Shown in pieces: positions 37,095 to 46,200 of a DNA stretch of 64,000 bases. This stretch comes from Timema cristinae (Eukaryota; Arthropoda; Insecta; Phasmatodea; Timematidae): NCBI GenBank assembly GCA_039000515.1, contig JBCFYV010011172.1, positions 73,233,941 to 73,297,940 on the forward strand. Reading direction: 5' to 3'. The notes beneath the pieces were generated by a model. It saw nothing but the letters and a program-made list of their open reading frames with translations, had not been told where the DNA came from and made no database searches. Every line of letters starts with the position of its first letter. The stretch's first letter is position 1. Both the position numbers and the translations under genes were made by a program.

Positions 37095-37505
37095 TGAGGT
37101 GGCCCAATGGCTAAATAATTTTATAATAAAGGAAATTGATAAAACTAAAGAAAAAGGAAGAATAAACTAATAAGAACAGATTTGATGAAGAAAGCCCACC
37201 TAGGGAAAGAGGAAAAGTGTAGGAAGAATCCAATGCACAAAGGTGACATCTTCCTTCTATAGTAATTACTCACACACATTTTAGCACAAATAGAATATTA
37301 TTTCAGCATTGTTGACTTTAACAAACAAAAAGAGAGAAGGACGATGTCACCATTGTCAGCATTGTTGACTTTAACAAACAAACAATGAGAGAAGGATGAT
37401 GTCACCATTGTGAATTAGATTCTTTCCACATTGCTTTCTTCTATTTCTCTATGATTTATTCTTATTAATTTTTTAGTTTTATCAATTTTCTTTATTAGAA
37501 AATAA
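37095..37505. mobile_element. foldback element, copy 1
   Basis: The left arm (TGAGGTGGCCCAATGGCTAA onward, then GATGAAGAAAGCCCACCTAG and CAATGCACAAAGGTGACATC) is repeated inverted on the right (GATGATGTCACCATTGTG, CTTTCTTC, TAGTTTTATCAATTTTC). The right arm is shorter. At the centre a segment of about 53 bp, CAGCATTGTTGACTTTAACA to GATGTCACCATTG, is present twice in direct order (37304-37410). Same family as 41025-41444 and 49838-52533. Confidence 0.75.
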
Positions 37506-37944
37506 TAAAATCTTACTTAGAGTGACACATCTTATATAATAGATTTATTTTGGTTTTCTTAACTTTTAAAATGTCCTAGGTTTTTTAAGTGAAAATTTGG
37601 AATTGTCCCAGTTTATAAAAAATACATCATGGGAACCCTAAACCAGGCAAATATATGAAAATTAATTTATACTTACAACATATATCATTGCACCACAAAA
37701 ACACTGAATTTCAGTTTTAGCCTAATTTTCAGAACCAAGAATAGATTAAAATCGAAGTTTATCTAGGGTTTACATGTATATAAATTATGCAGAATTTGTC
37801 TTTTCAGTGCTTTCTCCCACTCTTTAATAGCCTAGAGCTGAAATTTGTTAGGGGTGCTAGGGAATATGCCACCCTTATGGGGGGAAAAAACAAGATGGTG
37901 GATGCACCATACATAAGCTTTTAACATACATCATGATAGCCCAG

Positions 37945-38007
37945 CAGAGCCCTGGTCACAAATCACACTACTTTCTGTTATGGAAAATCAAAAGCGGGAT
38001 TAAAGAG
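37945..38007 (+). CDS. candidate internal exon, unidentified gene
   Basis: A 63-base open stretch between a possible acceptor (GATAGCCCAG) and a good donor (GAG followed by GTAAGA at 38008). Read in phase 0 it would encode QSPGHKSHYFLLWKIKSGIK and E. The acceptor has a weak pyrimidine tract. The phase agrees with the candidate terminal exon at 38170-38202. I do not recognise the protein. Confidence 0.25.
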
Positions 38008-38169
38008 GTAAGACTTCTACAAAGTCTGAAATTGTGCTTGTCAGACAGGTTTGCATAAAATAACTATTAGCTTGATTATGTTTGATCATCTCCACCCCTA
38101 GTTCTCTTTTCTCACTTTCCTTTGAAAATCATGTTGGCTTGAACTCAAGTCGTGTTTTGTTTGCTACAG

Positions 38170-38202
38170 AGCACCAGTGATTCAAGTGAAGACGACCACT
38201 GA
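38170..38202 (+). CDS. candidate terminal exon, gene converging on RPL19
   Basis: After a pyrimidine-rich acceptor (TGTTTTGTTTGCTACAG) the phase-0 reading is STSDSSEDDH then TGA. A short serine/acidic tail like this is a common protein C-terminus. The following 250 bp are GC-richer than average, as a conserved 3' untranslated region might be. If real, the gene is on the plus strand and its 3' end meets the 3' end of RPL19 near 38.6 kb. The exon is very short, so chance is a real alternative. Confidence 0.3.
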   Translation, partial: STSDSSEDDH

Positions 38203-38641
38203 GCAGTTAACATAATCATAGTCAAATTGCTAAAAACTATTCTACTCCTGTGTTACTATGCGGAAGTATGAGGGATGGAAACAAAAGCGAACAAAGCCAG
38301 TTTGGCTTTTACAATGAAAAGATTTCGGTTCACACTTTAAATTGTTGCTTCTGTACAAAGATAATGGCTGCATCTTGTAGAAAGTTAATGGTTAGCAACC
38401 AATCCTTTGACCTAGGTTTCATATTAGGATTTACTGGGATTTGAGCGCTGAGGATCAAGGTATTGAAAATCCTTGATATTTTTTTTATATGAGTAAGAAC
38501 TAAATGTATTAAGTTTGATATCCTTTGTTGTAAACCGATGGAGTTTTGGAAATGCTGCCCTTTTCCAAAGTTCTGTTTGTTGTTATACATCCCACATTAC
38601 TACAACACAAGACCAAACAAACTACAACACTTTTAAACTGT

Positions 38642-38647
38642 TTTAAT
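38642..38647 (-). promoter_or_regulatory. probable RPL19 polyadenylation signal
   Basis: ATTAAA on the minus strand, about 68 bases after the RPL19 stop codon. It is a common variant of AATAAA, and the short 3' untranslated region is normal for a ribosomal protein gene. The cleavage site was not determined. Confidence 0.5.
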
Positions 38648-38714
38648 CCCAAAGGAGGTAATAATACAATTTTAAATGTAAGGTAAAAATAAGAGAAAGA
38701 ACGTTATTTTAAGT

Positions 38715-38850
38715 CTACTTCTTTGCCTCTGCAGCAGCACTGTCTTCTCTCTGATACGTCTGGAGAAGTTCCTGTTTCTTTGCAGCAATTCTCTCCTCAC
38801 GACGCTTACGTGCTTCTTTTACCTTTTGACGACGTGCCTCTGCTTGATCA
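38715..38850 (-). CDS. RPL19: RPL19 exon 6 (terminal)
   Basis: Codes the end of residue 156 and residues 157-200, then TAG at 38715-38717. It contains [20 protein letters not shown] and ends DSAAAEAKK. This is the long basic C-terminal helix typical of eL19. Acceptor: TTCTGCAG just upstream. Codon 156, split by the intron, reads CAT (His), where insects I recall have Ala or Ser. Confidence 0.97.
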
Positions 38851-39216
38851 CTGCAGAACACAAATACCAATATGGCTTAGTCAAAACTCAAGATAGTCAG
38901 CAATGTAATAATAGAATTCAATGTGGAAAAGATTTTGAAAATTGGAGTTTGGTATAAAGTCCAAAGATCAACTAGTATACAAGATATAAAACACACCAGA
39001 TTAAGTAACATAAATTAGAATTAATTGACAATTTGGGAACTTCACAAGATTTCCAACATAATATCAAAAGAGTCAAGAACATATTAAAATAATATGTCAT
39101 ATATATATATATATATATGACATATTATTTTAATATGTTCTTGACTCTTTTGATATTATGTTGGAAATCTTGTGAAGTTCCCAAATTGTTTATATTATAT
39201 GTATTTTAATGTGTTT

Positions 39217-39273
<57 letters not shown>

Positions 39274-42200
39274 CACATTAAAATACATATAATATAAACT
39301 TATGACTTTAAGTCAAGTGTGAAGTTAAGGTAGAAAAAGACAGTTTTAATTTAGGTTAGAATAAATAGAAGTTGTAGACTTGATGGTATGTGCGAAGAAG
39401 AGGAAGTACAGGAACAGTTACAGGAATGGAATGAGGAAGTGAAAAAGTGTGTAGTGAAATTTAGCGTGGCAAAGTGTTAATTGATGGCAACGACAAGGAA
39501 GAGGATAAGGCCTAGTAAAGCTAGTTGGATGGAGTAGTGCTGAGAAAAGTACAGAATGCAAAATAACTTGGAAGTGTGATTCATGCGAAAGATAGAAGTA
39601 AAGAAGATCTAATGATAAGAGGACAGGAGGAGAGTTGTTCTACAGGTGCGTAAGAGACCTCTTATGCTTGATAAGAAAGTGCACTTGAAGTGTAAGGAAG
39701 TGTTTGTGCAGGACACACTTTGTAACCACTGTCACACATGCATTGAATCATGGACATTTAATGTAAGAGATTAGGAAATCGGAGGAAATTAAAATGAAGT
39801 TTGCGAGGAAAGTGTTAGCTGTAACGAGGAGAAACAAGTTGATGACTGAAGTTATTTGGGAAAGAGTAGAGGTACAGGGAGTACATGAGATAGTAGAGGA
39901 AGCAAGACTGAGATGGGAGGTGCAGATAGCAAAGTGTGCATGTGAGAGGAGATGAATAGAAGCAACTAGAGGAGGAAGAATGGTGGAAGGATAGAGGAAG
40001 ATGGAGGGATTTTAATAGACTGACCGGGCCACATATTGAAACAGTTGATGAATAGCCAGTTCTTATATCTAGGCTACGTGTTCTTTTACTAATAGTCTTT
40101 GGTTGAGGGAAATACATTTCTTGGAATGAGTAACTAGTTGGTTACTAGAATGTTAAGAAGGAAATTAAAATAGTGCAGAAGAAGGGGTGTGCGAATCTTA
40201 AACGTCAAATAATTGTCTGCTTGGACTTCAATTCAAAAATAAAATCCTGTATTCAACAACTGTTAAGCTTGGCAAAAAAAAAAAAAAGTTGAATATACAT
40301 TATAAAAATTTTTATTTCAGTTTTTACTCTTATTTCCATCACAGATTATTGTTCCTATAGGAAAAATCTAAAGTCATAAGGGGATTGATGTGCCCTGAAA
40401 ATTACATAATTAATAATATTTAATCCCACGTCTTACTACCGTTCGGGTTATACACTTTAAGTACTAATTACGTTAATGGATTTAGGAATAGGGAAGGTTG
40501 AATTAGAGGAAGTGAACGTGCATTTGTGTGGGGGGAGAGTGGAAAACCATTTAGGAAAAACCACCCCAAGTTCACCCGACCGAGATTCGAAACTCGATCT
40601 CCCCGTCCTCAGCAGTCGAGCTCAACACGACAAGCACGTTAGCCAACTACGCCAAGAGGCGGGTTACAAAATTAATGGTTTCGTTGTGTTTTAATTGCAA
40701 ACTTTTAGGGCTACAATTTTCTGTTAAGTGTGTTAGCTTTGCCTTTCTAGCCTCCTTTCAATGTTTAATTTAATATAGCTGTTTAGTGCCATTTTTCCTT
40801 TGTAAAAAATAAATTTTGTGGTAATAACTTAATTCATCATATACATTTACATAGTTAAAGTACAAGATTTTCATACAACATTAATAGCCTAATTGTTTTT
40901 AGACATTAAAACTTCAGGAATCTCTTACAAATCAATTGAAATAGCATTGAAATTAAATAGTGGACTTTGCACATTCTTATGCAGTAGGTGCGTTCTATTT
41001 TGCGATTTCATGAGACAAAGGTAACCCAATGGCTAAATAATTATATAATTAGGGAAATTGGTAAAAATAAAGAAAAAGGAAAAATAAACTGCTAAGAGAA
41101 AAATTGAAAAAGAAAGCCCTTCTAGAGAGAGAGAGAGAGGAGAGGGGAAAAAATGTGGGGTGCGAAGAATCCAATGCACAAAGGTGACATCTTCCTTTCT
41201 TCTGTAGTAGAAATAGTCACACACACATTTTAACAATGCCGAAATATTATTCTATGTTTTAAAATGTGTATCTGACTATGTCTACTATAGAAGGCAGAAT
41301 AAAGGAATGAGATGTCACCTTTTGGCATTGGATTCTTCCCACATTTTTTTCCCTCTCTCTCTAGATGGGCTTTCTTCATCAATTTTACTCTTAGCAGTTT
41401 ATTTTTCCTTTTTCTTTAGTTTTATCAATTTTCTTTATTATATAATGAGACAAAGGTAAGAAATGATAACATTTTATTCTGTAAAAATATATAGTTTTGA
41501 TCACATTAAAATCTGATCAGTTAACCAAATTATACATTTTAAGGCATAAGTAGTATAATTCCTGAAAATATTTTTTGTATATGTATAATAAATTCAAAGA
41601 TGCTATTATGAATTTTAAATAATTTTAATAGTTATTTTAATGTGTTGTCACTTATGGTATAAAGAATAACACTAATGAAACAGTAATATGCTATCAATTT
41701 GTCCACACAAAAAAAAAGTTCATGTCTCGTGAATATTTCGATTTCTCTCTTTGTAGACATTTGTCAGAAATGCAAACAAAATCTTGTTACACATCATAAC
41801 CAATTTAAAATATTTCTAGAAAAAAAAGTGAAAGACAAGGGTAAACTTGAGATAGTCATAAATATTGGGTAGTTTTGTATCTGTTGAATGTACTCACTGA
41901 AGCATCTTGGTCCTGGCCTTCTCAGCCTTCTTCTTGTGGATGAACTCCATGAGGACTCGCTTGTTCTTAAACACGTTACCTGGGGGTCAGAATAAGTACA
42001 ATAACTTGACACTTTATAATAATTTGGATATTGCAACTAATATTTACTGCCTCGAAGGAGAGGCTGAATTACTTTCAAGCAAGAGTAAACGGAAGGATGA
42101 CATAAAAGGAGGTAAAAAATAGTGGCAAAGGTTCAAAAAATGCATGATGTAAGCAGTAGAGATATGCGGAAGTTGTTGAAAGGGAAGATGAAAGAAAACT

Positions 42201-43247
42201 CCATGGTGGTACGAAAAGGTAAAGGAAGTAGAGAATGCTAAGAACAAAATGTTGAGAGAATGGTCCATAAAAAGAACAAAAGAAACAGGATAAGTATAGG
42301 GAGAATTAAAACATGGATGCAAGAGTGCACAAAAGTGCTACAGCCCGATGTGGAAGGGAACAAGAAAATATTGTAAAGTGAAGTGAGCCAAAGGAAGAGG
42401 GAAAAAGGAGAGGGATGAGGATGTAAAGAAGGTGTGGAAATCATATTAATTGTTGAACCCAGAGGGGGAAGGATTGGTAAGGAAGAAGAAGAAAAGGAAT
42501 TTGTTGGAGACTCGGAGGAAAAAGTAACAGACCTAGCCTGGAAGGAGGTAGAAGAGGCGTTGAAAAAAATGAGGAAGCCAGGAGTGGACAGACTCACTGC
42601 GGAAATGATAATTGCAGCAGGAGAAATGGGTCTAAAGTGGTGGTATGGAGTAGTAAGGGCAGTGTGGAGGGAGAATAAAGTGCCAGAGAATTGGAAATTA
42701 CATTACATCCATTACCGTTTCCAACCTGTGGCCTGGGTCAGTTTTTATAAAAGTCATATATTTTTCTACTACCACCTTGCTAGGTCTATTGTTGCTTTGT
42801 ATGCCTTATAATCCATCTTTAGACTAGGGCAGGCACAATATCCAGTCCCCAGCCATCAATTTATCAATGTGAAAGGAAAAACCACTATTTTCATTGATGA
42901 TAAATTTTCGGCCATTCTGGGAAGCAAACCCTGGACCCTTAGTCCAGTATGCAGACAAACTACTGACTGAGCTAAGGTAGAGAATTGGAAAAAAGTTGTT
43001 ATATTACCAATATTCAAGAAAGCAACTAGGAAGAGGTGTGTAAATCATAAAGGCATAAAACTGATGTGTAAATGCGTGAAAATGTACGAAAGTGTTCTGG
43101 AAAGGAGAATTAGGAAAAGTCTTAAGGGAAGATGGAGAGAGGAACAACATGGGTTCAAAGAGAGGAGGTCGACGATAAATTTAATAAATTTGTAACTAGA
43201 CAGTTGATGGAAAATAGATGAGTTTGGAAAGGATCTGGATGGATGTA

Positions 43248-43279
<32 letters not shown>

Positions 43280-46200
43280 GCACCGCGTCTTACTACCATT
43301 CGGGTTATACGCACTTACGCCAATGTGTAATGGTAGGGTGATTGTGAGATGAAATGAAGGACCTACAGTTTAACGTGGAATCCGAACCACGGTGGAGGCC
43401 TGGCATTCCCCACATTCACAAGATGTCTTGTCAGAGGTGAAGGAAGGGTTTGGTAATCAGATAAATCTGTGCCGGGACCGAGGATTGAACCCCGGCCGCC
43501 AGCAAAGAAGTCTGACACCTTACCCCTAGACCACCAGGTCACCTATGGATGTATAAAAAGCTTATGATAGTGTAGATAGAAAGGAAGTATTGAAAGCAAT
43601 GGCAGATACTATAGTAGAAAGGAGTGGCTAGAAGAGTAAGAAATTATGAGAATAATATGAGTTGTGTAAAGACTGTGAGAGCGTGGACAGAGTGGTTCCA
43701 ATTAAAAAAGAGAATCAAGGAAGTGTATTGGTGATGGGAATTATCATGAATAAAATGGCAGGGAAATTGGGTGAGGAAAAAATGAAAGCATGGATATGAA
43801 GTATGTATGGAAGAGACCGCAAGGGAGATCAAGGAAGATATGGAATAGATAGCAATAAGTGCACAAGTTAGAGAAAGTGAATGAGGAAAGTGCGGGAAGA
43901 ATAATAGTGGACAGACAGACGGAGATGGAGGTATTTTACTAAAATTACCTGGTCACAGGCTGGAAACAGTTCATGACAATAATTTAGTGCCCCCTTCAAT
44001 GAACTTACACTTTTATGTGTCACCCTCGACAAATTTGGTTTATTACTGATAGGCAAATATGGGTTTGAATACTGGGCAAGTGTACTAGATTTGTTTTTCC
44101 TAAGGGGTTTCTACTCTCCCCTAATCCAAATACGGGTAGATTTCATGAAATTTTACCATAGTACTCATACTTAACCCAAGTGTAAGTAAAAGACCTTGAG
44201 ATGTTCCAGGTTTTCTACAAAACAGTGGGTCTGGAATGGTGTCAAACTCAGCCATGTGAGGACAAATGAGGACTTATTTTAATAAAGAAGTAAAGGCTCT
44301 GGTTTAGAAAACCGATATAAAGCCGGAGGATTCGTTGTGTTGGCAACATGACACCCTCTATTCACAAATGGTAACATCTTTGTCAACATGGGGAAGCCCG
44401 CTCGGTCGATATAGGTCCCTTTGGGGCCAATGCCATGAAGTTGTTTCTTCTTCAAGAGAGTTCTAGGAAATTTCTGACTTTTTTCCATTTTAAAGCCTGC
44501 TAAATACCTTCCTACAACTAGAAGTGAAATGAGCCAATACACATGTTGGTAAATACGCTTACCCTTCGCCTTCATGTAGAGCTGGTGGTACAAATGACGG
44601 TCAATTTTCTTTGCTTCCCTGTATTTCTTCAACAGACGACGCAATACCCTCATACGATTAGTCCAGAGAAGCTGCAACACACATTAAATTTGCCCCTTTA
44701 AACAAAACATAGCATGTAAAAAAGAGTTCATAGGGCTCAGCTAAAAGGTACAGTTTTGACTTGAAAATAATCATGGAATGTCAGAATGTAGGAATAAGCA
44801 GAAGGGATGTGTGAAAACACACTTTAAATTTTGGATTTATATTCCGTTCATGATAGGTTTTTACCTGGATGACAGTTCGAAAATCATATGTTTAGGTTTT
44901 GGGTTGCCAACACTTGTAAAAGATCACAGTTTTGTTATAAATGTAAAGATCTATAGTTACCTGTTAAATATTACATTTAAAATAACGTACACTTAAGTTT
45001 TCTCATACTATTTCATTATTTTAAGTATAATTAAAAGTATGTATTTTTCATTTTGGAACGTTACTGATTTTGTGTAATATAGTGCACACATCAATATCTT
45101 TTAATACAGGCATCGTATTTACTTGGAAAAGAGAAAATTGTTGTCATTTTTTTACATACAATATTATTATTAGCACTGTTTCTTACTATCCGTTCGGGTT
45201 ATACGCACTTATGCTAATGTGCAATGGTAGGGTGATTGTGAGATGAAGTGGAGGACCTACAGTTTAAAGTGGAATCCGAACCACGGTGGAGGCCTGGCAT
45301 TCCCCACATTCACAAGTTGTGATTAATACACTACATACATTAATGATTTTATGATTATTTTATTGTATTTTGAAATATTTAACTGAATAAAATATTTTCA
45401 TCAACTGCGTGTCTGCATCATTGTAAAAAACTTGTTTACCATTATGTTCAATCATATGGTTTAGATTTATCAGACTCCATTTTAAAGCTATGTTCGTTAG
45501 AAGTTTTTGTGAAAGTGGTGTGAATATATTTTTAAGGGGAATAAAACTATAAATAAACTTTGTGTCCGACCTCAAATAAAATATATAATATTGGCCTAAA
45601 TTACTGTGGTTAACTATCAGATTAATATATTACCTACCATCGGTTTTCATTACAGTCATCCAAAGTGATAGATGTCAGCTGTTGGCGTAGTGATATATTA
45701 GGGATTACTTCTAGTAACATTTCGAGCTATCATACAGGTAGACTTAGCTCATGAATGCCTTATAGTTTTAGTGAAATAGTAAAGTGTTAATCAATATTGA
45801 GTAACATAGAACAATATTTTTAATATAAGTATTTTAGTTAAATTTTTGCAATATATGAAGTGACACTACATTAAGATAAGTAGAAATTGAAAATTTAATC
45901 TTAAAAACAAATTAAGTTTAAAAATTCTCAAATAAAAATCAATTCAGTCATATAGATGGTTTTATAGAATAAAAAAAATCACAGATGCCTTAATAGAAAA
46001 AAATTTACATTACTATTTTCCTACTTTTATCAAATGAATAAAAAAAATTACTTGCAAATTCTTTCTATTAATTAACTTATAAACTATTTTTCAGCATTTT
46101 TAACCAGGTAGTAAATATATCAAATAAAATTGGAACAGAATAACAATCCCATTAGTACAATTAACAGTACAAATCATAGAAAAAACAAATTCACCAAGAA

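Larger units (their letters stand above)
31407..37640 (+). mobile_element. possible old hAT element, expanded by insertions
   Basis: The left end TAGGGTTCCCATTCATCCCA and the inverse of the right end TAGGGTTCCCATGATGTATT share a 13-base edge. Just inside lie AAAATGTCCCGCTTTTTAAG (left) and, near the right end, CACTTAAAAAACC and GGACATTTTAAAA. The left part holds a hAT-type N-terminal relic (31780-32030). The 8-bp flanks, GAATAGGT and AACCAGGC, do not match well, so pairing of these ends is uncertain. If correct, about 4.9 kb of the interior is a later TTAA-flanked insertion. Confidence 0.4.
42060..43985 (+). pseudogene. decayed LINE (non-LTR retrotransposon), interrupted by two SINEs
   Basis: Pieces of the endonuclease-reverse transcriptase appear in order: a linker with [16 protein letters not shown]; then [40 protein letters not shown] and NKVPENWK; after a [24 protein letters not shown] and [28 protein letters not shown]; after a second [19 protein letters not shown]. 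This is the fingers-palm order of non-LTR reverse transcriptases, possibly RTE-like. Stops and frameshifts abound. It lies antisense in RPL19 intron 4. The open frame 42434-42811 is its longest intact stretch. Confidence 0.8.

Noticed and set aside
43246..43275. ATT trinucleotide repeat as a CRISPR or satellite array
   Set aside because: It is the AAT-rich 3' tail of a SINE on the minus strand.
43250..43544. possible tRNA gene (A-box and B-box present)
   Set aside because: Flanking target duplications, a long non-tRNA body and several similar copies in the window show these are SINE heads. No closed cloverleaf.
44279..44562. extension of RPL19 exon 4 in the open reading frame to 44279
   Set aside because: The frame stays open by chance after the GTAAGC donor. 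Residues after KAKG do not match eL19, while exon 5 continues the protein exactly.
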